Assembly: GCA_018674495.1 (NCBI GenBank) | Contig: JABHAA010000059.1 | Location: 1 to 47,997, forward strand | Length of the DNA: 47,997 bases | Origin: Rhodospirillaceae bacterium | GTDB taxonomy: Bacteria > Pseudomonadota > Alphaproteobacteria > Rhodospirillales > UBA2165 | Direction: 5' to 3' | Part shown: positions 8,567 to 16,957 of the stretch, piece after piece | Layout: each line of letters begins with the position of its first letter | Numbering within the stretch: position 1 is the stretch's first letter | Made by a program: the position numbers and the translations under genes | Notes under the pieces: generated by a model | Seen by the model: only the letters and a program-made list of their open reading frames with translations | Told to the model about the DNA's origin: nothing | Database searches by the model: none

Positions 8567-9028
8567 TTAGTCATCCTCTGATTGGACAGACTCGCCTTTA
8601 AATATTTCGTCGATTCTTTCTTTTAGTTTCTGGGGTGCGACGGGTTTGAGCAGGAAACAATCGCATCGCAATTCGGACGCCTGGGTCACTAGCGCCGTGC
8701 TAATTTCTCCGGTAAGGATGATGAATGGCGTGGCGCGTACCTTGCCGGTAAAATCCTGGCGCACTTTCGACAGGAAAGTAAGGCCGTCCATCGGCTCCAT
8801 ATTAATGTCGCAAATGATCAGGTCCGGCTTCATGTCCGTTAACAGATTAATGGCCTGCTCGCCGTCTTCGCAGGTCTCGATGGTGCCAAATCCGATTTTT
8901 TCGGCCATCACTGTGACGATGCGCCGCACAAATTCCTGGTCGTCAACGATAAGAACCGAAAGCCCTGCGTAGGAGATATCTTGGTCCGGCAAATTTGGAG
9001 CGTGATTTTCTAATTGTGGGTCCGGCAA
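8567..9028 (-). CDS. Stand-alone response-regulator receiver
   Basis: The 153-residue protein is one receiver domain with a short N-terminal tail and no output domain. Active-site residues are present: Asp29/Asp30 (IVDD), phospho-acceptor Asp74 (ICDIN), Thr106 (ILTGE) and Lys128 (LLKPV). The start is TTG at 9028, supported by GGGAG a few nt upstream. It lies 74 nt downstream of the hybrid kinase at 9103-11793 on the same strand. It is therefore the probable phosphate acceptor of that kinase's Hpt domain and would act through protein contacts rather than DNA binding. Confidence 0.88.
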   Translation of the reverse strand: MPDPQLENHAPNLPDQDISYAGLSVLIVDDQEFVRRIVTVMAEKIGFGTIETCEDGEQAINLLTDMKPDLIICDINMEPMDGLTFLSKVRQDFTGKVRATPFIILTGEISTALVTQASELRCDCFLLKPVAPQKLKERIDEIFKGESVQSEDD

Positions 9029-9102
9029 AGGTCTCTCCCTTATATATTCTGCCAGTGTTCATATTTATCGCCGCGAGCGCGGCGACGGTTTGACGGCACC
9101 CG

Positions 9103-11793
9103 TCAGGCGACTTCTGCCGGACTGTGCATATACAAATTCACTTCCTCGGCGTAGGCGTCGAAATTCTCTTGAATCTTGGCTTTGCATGAAACGGCGGCCT
9201 CATGCTCATTATTTTCGATCGAGCGCTGGATCGTTTGGCATACCTCCGCGAGTTGCAAGGCGCCGGCCATCATTGATGCGCCCTTGATCGCGTGCGCCGA
9301 TTCCCGTGCGGTATCGAATTCGCGAGAATCCAGCGCTGTGACCGCCTCGGTAACCAGCGCAGGTGTTGTTTCCATATAATTCTGCAACAGCATATTGATC
9401 ATTTCGCTGTCGCCTCCAGTCACCTCGTTAAGATAGGCGGTATCGAACACAGGTTTATCCTTGGCCGGGGCAGGGCCGGCTTGGCGCCGTTCCGGATTGG
9501 TGCGCCGTTCCCCCGGATCGCTGGATTTGGTGGTGCGTGAGGTCCGAATGTTTTGGGCGACCGGAAGGAGATCGCCGATGGCTTCATCCAATTCTGCGCG
9601 GCCCGCCGGTTTCTTCAGGTAGTTATCCATGCCCGCCTCTAGGCACCGCTCGCCGGTACCGATTAAGGCATCGGCGGTCAGGGCGATAATGGGTAGCCGC
9701 TTGCGCCCCGATCGTTTCTCGTGTTGGCGAATTTTGCGCGTCAAATCATAGCCGTCCATTTCCGGCATGTGGCAATCGGTGATCAACATGCCGTATTCGG
9801 TTTGTTGGTACATCGCGAATGCCTCGGCGCCGTCATCGGCGATTTCTGCGGCGTAGCCGAGCCCCGCCAGCAACATGGAGATAACGCTTTGATTGACCGG
9901 ATTATCTTCTGCGACAAGTACCAATGCCCCTTCGTCCAGCGCGGTCTGGGCATTTGGCGCCGTAAAGGTCCCGAGCGGTTGCCGGTAATCTTCACGCCGC
10001 TTGGGCTCGTTCAAACTCTCCAACTCTTCGAGGCCGGTGGCGGCGGCAAGCACATCGAAAAATTGGCCCCGCTTAAGCGGTTTGGGCAGCCCGGCGAAAA
10101 AACTGTCGAATAGTTCGGGCCGATTGGACGATGCCCGTGCCCGGTTGACCAGCAGCACGATATTGGTTTTTGGGCGCATTTCTTGCGTCATGGATGCGGC
10201 GAATTTCTCCATTGCGCCGCGCCCCATGTCGGTATCGAATAACACGACATCGGCGCCCGGCTTGGCGTCGTCATTAAGGCGCGCGGTCGCTTCTTCAACG
10301 CTGGAAAGCGTCTCGAAGGCGGCGTCGGTGAAGTTGATATAGCGCTCCAGGTGGCGCGACATAATGGCATTGTCTGTGGCAACCAGAATCCGTTTTCCAG
10401 CCATTTGACCAGCCCGCGATATGCGCCGTTCTGGCTGGACCAGGAGGGGCACTTTAAACCAGAAGTGGGATCCTTTTCCCATCTCGCTTTCCGCGTGGAT
10501 ATAACCGTTCATGGCCTGGACAATGGCGCGGCAGATGGAAAGGCCAAGGCTTGTGCCTCCATAACGCCGCGCGATGGAATTATCGGCTTGGCTAAAGGGC
10601 CGAAACAATTTCTGCATATTTTCTTCATCGATGCCGATCCCGGTGTCGATGATATTGAATACGACCATCGGATTGGCGTCCTCGGTCTTTTCGGTGCTCA
10701 CCTCAATACAAACTTTTCCATGGTCGGTGAACTTCACCGCATTGGCGACGAGATTGGTCAGAATTTGGCGGAGGCGCACCGCATCTCCGAGCACATGATC
10801 GGGGGTATCGGGATCGACAAAGCTGATCAGTTCAATGTTTTTTTCCGCGGCCTGGCCGCCCATCAGATCCAAGACCCCCTCGACGGTTTGGGTCAGCGAC
10901 AGGCTGAGAGATTCCAATTCGAGCCGGCCCGATTCGATTTTGGAATAATCGAGGACATCGTTGATAATGGCCAGCAACGTGGCAGAGGAATCACCGATGA
11001 TCGTGGTCATTTCCCCTTGTTCGCGCGAAAGGCCGGTGGTTTCCAGAATCTCGGCCATGGTGACGATACCGTTCAGCGGCGTTCGAATCTCGTGGCTCAT
11101 GGTTGCCAGAAATAGCGATTTCGTTCTGCTGGCCTCCTCGGCGGCCATGCGCGCTTTTTTCTGTTCGTGTTCCTGTTTCTTGCGCTCAGTTATATCGTAG
11201 ACCCAAGTCAATGACGATTTCCGGCCTTCAAAGACCATTTCCTGAATAGATATCTCGGCCCAGGCGCGCTCGCCCTTGCCATCGATCAGTTCCATTTCCT
11301 CATCTCGGATGTTTTCGCCGGCCCGCATGCGCCGTTGTAATTCGTCGCTCAAGCTGGGGTTGGAGAAGGTAAGCTGAAACTCGTTGTGTTCGTCAATCTC
11401 GTCGCGGCGTTTGCCCAATTTTCGAAAGCGTGGATTCCAATAAACCGGCCGGCCTTCTTCATCGGTGATCCCTATAGCCACCGGACTTTCGTGGATGATA
11501 CTGAAAAGCGCTTCCTCGCTTTCCTGTGCTTCTTGGATGCGGAGTTTCTCGGCCTTTGACATCGTCTGGCGCAGTTCGCTTATTTCACGCGCCTGTTCCA
11601 GCGTATTTGGCCGAAGAATCAGCAGATAGACTGCACCCAGATTGACGGCAACCAGGATCGTGCCCGGCAACAACGCGCCCCATATACCCTGCAAGTTATG
11701 GTGGATTTCGTAAAAGCCAACATTTAGAGCAATATTGACGACTAAAACGATCAACGCAACTTTCGCAAGATGGATTAAGCTAACGGATTTCAT
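9103..11793 (-). CDS. Hybrid sensor histidine kinase with PAS, two receivers and Hpt
   Basis: The 896-residue protein has two membrane helices (about 6-28 and 38-60), a PAS domain (about 90-205), HisKA with phospho-His234 (SHEIRTP), HATPase (N351, DTGIGI 383-388, GGTSLGLS 412-419), a degenerate receiver (about 467-585), an intact receiver with Asp673 (TDCHMPEMDG) and Lys728, and an Hpt domain with His834 (AHAIKGAS). This is the BarA/ArcB-like phosphorelay layout. The first receiver reads ATDN where acidic residues are usual, though VVLFDTD keeps an Asp near 520. The PAS domain could sense a small molecule or redox state. The start at 11793 puts the helix at the N-terminus; a GTG at 11937 would add 48 residues of unlikely sequence. 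It pairs with the receiver just downstream. Confidence 0.9.
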   Translation of the reverse strand: MKSVSLIHLAKVALIVLVVNIALNVGFYEIHHNLQGIWGALLPGTILVAVNLGAVYLLILRPNTLEQAREISELRQTMSKAEKLRIQEAQESEEALFSIIHESPVAIGITDEEGRPVYWNPRFRKLGKRRDEIDEHNEFQLTFSNPSLSDELQRRMRAGENIRDEEMELIDGKGERAWAEISIQEMVFEGRKSSLTWVYDITERKKQEHEQKKARMAAEEASRTKSLFLATMSHEIRTPLNGIVTMAEILETTGLSREQGEMTTIIGDSSATLLAIINDVLDYSKIESGRLELESLSLSLTQTVEGVLDLMGGQAAEKNIELISFVDPDTPDHVLGDAVRLRQILTNLVANAVKFTDHGKVCIEVSTEKTEDANPMVVFNIIDTGIGIDEENMQKLFRPFSQADNSIARRYGGTSLGLSICRAIVQAMNGYIHAESEMGKGSHFWFKVPLLVQPERRISRAGQMAGKRILVATDNAIMSRHLERYINFTDAAFETLSSVEEATARLNDDAKPGADVVLFDTDMGRGAMEKFAASMTQEMRPKTNIVLLVNRARASSNRPELFDSFFAGLPKPLKRGQFFDVLAAATGLEELESLNEPKRREDYRQPLGTFTAPNAQTALDEGALVLVAEDNPVNQSVISMLLAGLGYAAEIADDGAEAFAMYQQTEYGMLITDCHMPEMDGYDLTRKIRQHEKRSGRKRLPIIALTADALIGTGERCLEAGMDNYLKKPAGRAELDEAIGDLLPVAQNIRTSRTTKSSDPGERRTNPERRQAGPAPAKDKPVFDTAYLNEVTGGDSEMINMLLQNYMETTPALVTEAVTALDSREFDTARESAHAIKGASMMAGALQLAEVCQTIQRSIENNEHEAAVSCKAKIQENFDAYAEEVNLYMHSPAEVA

Positions 11794-12030
11794 GAATTTC
11801 TCACACTGCGCGATAACAGTGACGGCCAACGGTTTGCCGTCCTTCCTGCTCAAATGTGGGGACTGGACCGCCAAATTTCTAGATTGGCAGTCAAAAAAAA
11901 CCTGAAATATATTAGGGACTAAATATTTGGCTATCACTTGCCTTTCGGTCAGGGCCGTTGCTTGCTTGCGGCCCTGGCGATGATCGCCAATTTTCGCGCC
12001 GTGATGATGGAAATTCGAAGCGCCGCCGCG

Positions 12031-12990
12031 CTATCCGTTGGCGCGGCGGGACATTTTGTCGGCCAGGCGCGGCGCGACGCCGGGGCGACTCCATGGGCAG
12101 GCGGGCAGGCACATGGCGCAGCCATTATGTTCGACAAAAAAGAGAATGCATTTGTCGAAATCCACGTACCATTTTTCAGCGCCTCGCACGGTTTGTTTGG
12201 CCGCCGTGATGGCATCGACCGGGCAGGTATTGGTGCACAACTGGCAGCTCATGCAGAATTCATCGGCGCCAAACGTATCGGGCGTATCAGGATTAAGCGG
12301 CATATTGGTCAGCACGTTGGCCAGCCGGAAAGACGATCCCAGCTGCCGGTTGATCATGGAGCCGTGCTTGCCAAGCTCGCCCAGCCCGGCGGAAATGGCG
12401 CCCGGGATCATAAGCACAGGGCCCGATTGCGGCCCGCCATGGGGTTTGGCGTCCCAGCCCTGTTCGCGGATCCAGTTGGCCAGCTTGTAGGCGGCGACGG
12501 TGCCCCGGTTATATTGTTTTTTAACCTCGTCCTGTGACAGATCGCCGGGCGCCGTGGAAAGTTTTTCGTAATCCATGGCGACGGCCAGCACGACCATCCA
12601 TTGATAATCCGCCTCGAACCCTTCGAACACCCAGTTCTGGTCAAGCCGTGTAATACCAACAAGATCGGCATCCCGGGCGAGGGCCGCCTCCTTGACCAAA
12701 GAAGTGCATTCTTTTTCGCTCCAGTTCGGGCGCTCCGGCGCGATATCGGCAAGGGGGATCGGACCCGAACCGTCGGAGCCAAAACTCTTGATGCCGCCGT
12801 GGCTGTTTCCCTGCTGGCTGAACCATTTCTGAATGCCGCCATGGGCGATGATGCTCGGGTCGTGCCACATGATCGGCGTCGGCCTTCTGGGCACCGCTTC
12901 GCCAAGACCATTGATATCGTTACCCGCCCGGTCCGGAACCAGACCGAGCACCTCCGGGTTGGGCGTGAAGTCCTGAAATCGGTCATCCAT
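12031..12990 (-). CDS. Cobalamin-dependent reductive dehalogenase homologue, cytoplasmic
   Basis: The 319-residue protein matches RdhA-type enzymes: the corrinoid-pocket block GAISAGLGELGKHGSMINRQ (about 197-216), then cluster motif one Cys246-x2-Cys249-x2-Cys252-x3-Cys256-Pro and cluster two with Cys281, Cys291-x2-Cys294-x3-Cys298-Pro. There is no Tat signal and no fused reductase domain, unlike respiratory RdhA or the large catabolic RdhA of marine aerobes. The family removes halogens from organics with B12 and two 4Fe-4S clusters; the related QueG reduces epoxyqueuosine, but the GLGELG/cluster spacing favours RdhA. The ATG at 12990 overlaps the end of the P450 gene by 8 nt, so translation is probably coupled. 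A separate electron donor is needed; none is nearby. Confidence 0.8.
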   Translation of the reverse strand: MDDRFQDFTPNPEVLGLVPDRAGNDINGLGEAVPRRPTPIMWHDPSIIAHGGIQKWFSQQGNSHGGIKSFGSDGSGPIPLADIAPERPNWSEKECTSLVKEAALARDADLVGITRLDQNWVFEGFEADYQWMVVLAVAMDYEKLSTAPGDLSQDEVKKQYNRGTVAAYKLANWIREQGWDAKPHGGPQSGPVLMIPGAISAGLGELGKHGSMINRQLGSSFRLANVLTNMPLNPDTPDTFGADEFCMSCQLCTNTCPVDAITAAKQTVRGAEKWYVDFDKCILFFVEHNGCAMCLPACPWSRPGVAPRLADKMSRRANG

Positions 12991-14320
12991 GGCTTTGGTC
13001 CGCATCCCATTCGACGCGCAATTTCTGCACGCCCCGGAATATCAACGTCGGTACATATTCCCAATCCTGTCCTTCTGCCAAATTCATGTGCGGTAACCGG
13101 CGGGTCAGCTCTTCGAATATGATCTTCATTTCCAGCCGCGCCAATGGCGCGCCCATGCAGAAATGCGCACCGTTGCCAAAGGCCAGATGGCGTTTGGCGT
13201 TGGACCGCAGATGGTCGAATTCTTCACCTTTCGGAAACACCGCCTCGTCATGGTTTCCAGACCCCAGCATCATCAGAATCTTGGAGCCAGCCGGAATGGA
13301 AAACCCGCCGATCTCTGTGTCCTTGGTGGCAATTCGGCGCCAGGCGAATATGGAGGGATCGATACGTAGCATTTCCTCGACCGCGCCCGGTACTAGTTCC
13401 GGGTTTTGGCACAGCGCTTCCCATTGGTCCCGGTTTTCGAGCAAATGTTTGGCGCCGTTGGCCGAGGCCTGGGTTGTCGTCTCGTGGCCGGCAAACATCA
13501 TCACGAACACCACGTTGATCAAATAATTGACCGTGAACAGGGACGGGTCATCCTGGTGCAGCCGCACCATGTCGCCGAGGTAATTGTCGCCGGGGTTTTC
13601 CATGGCGTCCATCACCAAGCCTTTGGTGAAATCCCAATGCCGGCCCATATCGCCCATCATATCAACCTGTTCGGATTGGCTTGGCTGTCCCCAATTGACG
13701 ATGGCGCGGCGCGAGCCCAGTTTCTTGACCATGGTGGCGTCTTGATCATCGGCGCCAAGGAATATGAACATGGCCAAGGCCGGAAGCTCATATAGCATCT
13801 GGCCAACCAAATCGGCCTCGCCATCGGCGATAAAGCCGTCGATAAAATTGTTCACGATTACCCGGATGCGCGAATCCATTTGATCGAGGCGCTTGGGCGT
13901 GAAGGCATCGCCGAATATGCGGCGGTGGTCCCGGTGGGTGTCCGGGCTTTCATCGACCAGCGCCGGCTCGATGGCGATATCCAGTTCATCGCGCACCTGA
14001 GCGGCCGCCGGGCAGAGCGGCGTGACCGGATGGCGGGCAAGGGCGGCGGAGAAAGTATCTGGATCTCTGAAAATCGAGATGATGTCGTCATAGTTCATGA
14101 CCACCCAGCAATCGGTCTCCGGGCTATAGAAAATGGGTTCTTCTTTTCGCGCCCGTTCGAAAAAGGGGTAGGGGTCGACCAAATAATCCTCGGAAAAGGG
14201 ATCGAATTCGGCGCCCAATCCGCTCACCGGGCAGCCGCTTTGTTTCGCCCGGAGATGGGCATCCGTTTCGCCCGGATCCGATTGGAACATACCTAGGGCC
14301 GCAATATTAAGTTCTGCCAT
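12983..14320 (-). CDS. Cytochrome P450
   Basis: The 445-residue soluble P450 has the I-helix AGHETT at 277-282, ExxR at Glu316-Arg319 and the haem loop FGNGAHFCMG at 381-390 with the ligand Cys388. No membrane anchor is seen, so it is of the bacterial class that takes electrons from a ferredoxin. No ferredoxin or ferredoxin reductase gene is present in the window. It is the first gene of a two-gene operon with the reductive dehalogenase homologue and is divergent from an IclR regulator 135 nt away. The ribosome site is a modest AAAGG. The substrate is unknown; P450s of this type hydroxylate terpenoids, aromatic ethers or herbicides. Confidence 0.93.
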   Translation of the reverse strand: MAELNIAALGMFQSDPGETDAHLRAKQSGCPVSGLGAEFDPFSEDYLVDPYPFFERARKEEPIFYSPETDCWVVMNYDDIISIFRDPDTFSAALARHPVTPLCPAAAQVRDELDIAIEPALVDESPDTHRDHRRIFGDAFTPKRLDQMDSRIRVIVNNFIDGFIADGEADLVGQMLYELPALAMFIFLGADDQDATMVKKLGSRRAIVNWGQPSQSEQVDMMGDMGRHWDFTKGLVMDAMENPGDNYLGDMVRLHQDDPSLFTVNYLINVVFVMMFAGHETTTQASANGAKHLLENRDQWEALCQNPELVPGAVEEMLRIDPSIFAWRRIATKDTEIGGFSIPAGSKILMMLGSGNHDEAVFPKGEEFDHLRSNAKRHLAFGNGAHFCMGAPLARLEMKIIFEELTRRLPHMNLAEGQDWEYVPTLIFRGVQKLRVEWDADQSHG

Positions 14321-14413
14321 GATTGCCTACCTTTATTCGTTTCCGCCACTGATTTGCGTTTGCAGGCCGATTATTCATTCCTCCGGCGGGCTCACAAAAG
14401 TAAATCTGCACTT

Positions 14414-14432
14414 ATTATCACTCTGTGATAAT
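14414..14432. promoter_or_regulatory. Candidate operator for the IclR regulator
   Basis: A perfect 8-bp inverted repeat, ATTATCAC-TCT-GTGATAAT, lies in the 135-nt space between the divergent P450 and IclR genes, 23 nt before the IclR ATG. IclR proteins bind short palindromes in such positions and often repress their own gene. The link to this regulator is inference from place and symmetry. Confidence 0.5.
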
Positions 14433-14455
14433 TTAAGGGGGAATAGGGAATTCGA

Positions 14456-15256
14456 ATGGCGAAGGTCAAATCGATCCGGTCAATCGAACGCGCCGTCGAT
14501 GTGCTGCGTTTCTTGCAACAGGCGGCGCCGGCGTCGCTCGAAGATATCCATACAGGAACCGGGCTGGCACGGGCGACGGCGGCCCGAATCCTTCTGACAC
14601 TTCTAGGCGAAGGCATGATCCGGCGTGGCTTCGCCGACAACCTCTACCGTATCAGCGCGCGATTGCCGGCGCTCGGCGCCGAGGTGCAGGCCCGCGACCG
14701 GCTTGCCGAGGCCGGCGCCCCGCACATGGTCGAGCTATGTCACGACGTCGGCTGGCCATCGGACCTTATGGTGCGGCGGGGACTTTATATGGAAGTCGTG
14801 GAATCGACTCGGCTCTTGAGCCCCTTTTTCATTCAGCGCATGCAGCCAAGCGAATATGTAACCTTGCCTCCGACCGCCGTGGGGCGCGCCTATTTCGCCT
14901 TCTGCCCAGCGCCGGAATTATCCGAGATCAAGGCTGAACTGGCGGCGGTCGATTTCTCCCTGGAAAAATTCTACGGCGGTAAGAAGGCCCTCGAACGGGA
15001 AATTGGATTGATCCGGCAAAGGGGCTATGCGGACCGCCACCCAAGCCAGCGCGGGCATACATCCATGACCGTCGCCAACTATGACGACGGTCTTTCGTCC
15101 ATTGCGGTTCCCTTGGCTAAGGGAGATCGAATTTGGGGCTGCCTCAACCTGCTTTGGAACCGGGGCGCCGGATCGGTAGCGGAAATGGCGGACCGGTATT
15201 TGGAAAAACTGACCGCGACTGCGGGCAATATATCCGCTTCCCTAAAATTGGAATGA
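14456..15256 (+). CDS. IclR-family transcriptional regulator
   Basis: The 266-residue protein has the IclR layout: a winged helix-turn-helix at about residues 6-70 (SIERAVDVLRFLQ, then ATAARILLTLLGEGMIRR) and the effector domain at about 85-260 with GRAYFAFCP and the closing SSIAVPLAKGD region. Members of this family control aromatic and acetate catabolism and respond to pathway acids. It is divergent from the P450/dehalogenase operon, so these are its likely targets along with its own gene. AATAGGGAATTCG before the ATG holds a modest ribosome site. Confidence 0.9.
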   Translation: MAKVKSIRSIERAVDVLRFLQQAAPASLEDIHTGTGLARATAARILLTLLGEGMIRRGFADNLYRISARLPALGAEVQARDRLAEAGAPHMVELCHDVGWPSDLMVRRGLYMEVVESTRLLSPFFIQRMQPSEYVTLPPTAVGRAYFAFCPAPELSEIKAELAAVDFSLEKFYGGKKALEREIGLIRQRGYADRHPSQRGHTSMTVANYDDGLSSIAVPLAKGDRIWGCLNLLWNRGAGSVAEMADRYLEKLTATAGNISASLKLE

Positions 15257-15324
15257 GACGCTCATGACGCTGGTTGCCTTGCGTGCTATGACCTTGAGCG
15301 AGGTAGAATTAAGGGAGACCCGCC

Positions 15325-16173
15325 ATGCCCGCCTATGAATTCGATGCCAGCCGCGCCATGTTGAAAAACCCGGATATGTTCCAGCGCTTTTCTGTGCCGG
15401 ACGGCCCCGGAGAGCCGCTTGCCGCCGCCGGGCTGGCGCCGGATACCGACCTGATCGTCATCGAGCGCGGCAGCGAGGCCCGCGCCTTCACAGTGCGCCA
15501 GATGGCCTATCATCATCTGGCGCAAGGCGTCCTCGGCGGTGAGCCCTATGTGCTGACCTTCTGACCGGTCTGCCATTCCGGGGTCGGTCTGACCCCCATG
15601 ATCGAAGGTAAGCTGCATCATTTGAGCGCCGGCGGATTGTTTAACGGCCTGGTTCTGTTGATCGACGACGAGACCAAAACCTATTGGGACCACATCACCG
15701 GCGAGGCAGTGCACGGCCCTTTGAAGGGTAAGTGCCTAGATGCCTGGCCGGTGGACATGACCACGGTTGCCGCCGCCCTTGAGACTGATCCCGAGATTAC
15801 CCTGGCGCGGCGTCCGGTGCATGGCTTTGCCCGCTTCTTCGGCTTCCTGCACCGCAACGCCTTCCGCCACGGCGGCTTCCTGCCACCCCGTTTCCGGGGA
15901 ACCATGGGCCCCGAAGACAAGCGCCTGGAGCGCATGACCCATGGCCTCGGCGTTGTGGTCGGCGATGAGGCGCGCTTTTTTCCGATGGAGGATATACAAG
16001 GTGGCATCAGCCTCGATTGGGGCGGCCGCCGAATGGAGCTAACCATCAGCGGCCAAAACAAAGTGCCGGCGGCGGCCTGGGAGGACGGCGAGCGCCCGTT
16101 CCAGCTATTCACCCGCTGGTATGGATTTTCGTACACCTATCCCGGCTGCGCCATTTGGGACGGCGGGGGTTGA
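15325..16173 (+). CDS. DUF3179 selenoprotein (in-frame TGA read as selenocysteine 80)
   Basis: The reading frame runs from ATG 15325 (GGGAGA 7-8 nt upstream) to the stop at 16173 with one internal TGA at 15562-15564. Both sides of the TGA are in the same frame and both belong to DUF3179. Family members read VTYCPLCGT at this point; here it reads LTF-TGA-PVCHSG, so the TGA replaces the first Cys of the CxxC pair and gives UxxC (Sec80, Cys83). The following GLFNGLVLL...TKTYWDHITGEAVHGPLKG matches the family without a gap. A hairpin with a GGTCT loop starts 16 nt after the TGA. The full product is 282 residues with no signal peptide. DUF3179 has no proven function; the UxxC pair suggests thiol redox chemistry. 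A nonsense mutation is the alternative, but the exact codon place and hairpin argue against it. Confidence 0.85.
15580..15596 (+). promoter_or_regulatory. Bacterial SECIS hairpin
   Basis: GGGGTC-GGTCT-GACCCC forms a perfect 6-bp stem with a 5-nt loop. The first loop G is 22 nt after the TGA at 15562-15564, within the usual bacterial range of about 16-37 nt. The loop has the same GGTCT as the E. coli fdhF SECIS and a GG at its start, the feature recognised by SelB. The element lies inside the coding sequence, as bacterial SECIS elements do. Confidence 0.82.
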
Positions 16174-16194
16174 GCCGGGCGATGCCGCGCTGAG

Positions 16195-16866
16195 CTAATC
16201 CCGCCAATGAGGCGGGTAGGTATTGCCATATCCGGGCAAGGCTTCCATGCGGGCAAGCCAGGCGGCGATGCCGGGATAAGTCTTGTCGAGCGGCAAAATA
16301 GCCAAATCCAGATGCGCCGCCGCCTCCTTGCCGGCGGCCCGTGCCAGGGCCTGCATTACCGGTAGCAGGATAATATCGGCAGCCGTGATGGCGCTGCCGG
16401 CAAGGTACGCCGTGCCGGTCAGATTCTCATCAACCCATTGCAAGGCATCGTGGGCCGGGCCTTTTGCGGCCTTTAGGTTTGCGGCGCCATTGCCGTCCTT
16501 CACCTGGCCGCGGAAGATCGGCCCGGAAACGCCGTCGGCCACCGGCCCGCGCACATAGCTTTCGATCTCGGACACCAGTTGCCAGATATGGCCGGTCTCT
16601 TCGGGGCTGGCGCCAAACAAGGGCGGCTCCGGGTGCTTGGCTTCGAGATAGGCGAGGATCGCCGGGGTTTCTGAAATCACCGTATCGCCGCATGTCAGCA
16701 CCGGCACCTTGCCGCGTGGATTTATGGCAAGGAATTCCGGCGCCTTATGCTCGTCCCTGCTCCGGTCCAAAAGGTGCGAAGTGTATTCGAGCCCCTTGAG
16801 TTCCAGGGCCAGAAGCACGCTCCAGGCATAGGGGCTGCCGCTGATCCAGAATATTTCATAAGACAT
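16195..16866 (-). CDS. Glutathione S-transferase family protein
   Basis: The 223-residue protein has a thioredoxin-like N-terminal domain (about 1-80; SGSPYAW near residues 8-14 where the catalytic Ser/Cys lies, NPRGKVPVL with the cis-Pro near 53, and SETPAILAYLE for glutathione binding) and an all-helical C-terminal domain with TAADIILLPV (N-capping box). Such enzymes add glutathione to electrophiles or remove halogens. The start at 16866 has GGAG about 9 nt upstream; the longer frame from 16890 does not. It converges with the DUF3179 gene with a gap of 21 nt. Confidence 0.88.
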   Translation of the reverse strand: MSYEIFWISGSPYAWSVLLALELKGLEYTSHLLDRSRDEHKAPEFLAINPRGKVPVLTCGDTVISETPAILAYLEAKHPEPPLFGASPEETGHIWQLVSEIESYVRGPVADGVSGPIFRGQVKDGNGAANLKAAKGPAHDALQWVDENLTGTAYLAGSAITAADIILLPVMQALARAAGKEAAAHLDLAILPLDKTYPGIAAWLARMEALPGYGNTYPPHWRD

Positions 16867-16957
16867 TAAATTTTCTCCATGCCGCGCCAACTTCTTGCCT
16901 AAAATCTAACGCCATGCCAGAATTTTTGAAACATCGATTGATGGATATATCGCTGCG

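Noticed and set aside
10351..11115. Open frame of 254 codons on the plus strand
   Set aside because: Antisense of the histidine kinase domain, whose motifs are intact.
11950..11976. 8-bp hairpin downstream of the dehalogenase homologue
   Set aside because: An 11-nt loop and no T-tract on the minus strand; not strong enough to call a terminator.
15325..15564. Two separate small genes, 79 codons and a second frame from 15598, or a pseudogene by nonsense mutation
   Set aside because: Both parts are in one frame, both belong to DUF3179, the TGA sits exactly at the conserved Cys, and a SECIS-like hairpin follows; one selenoprotein explains all of this.
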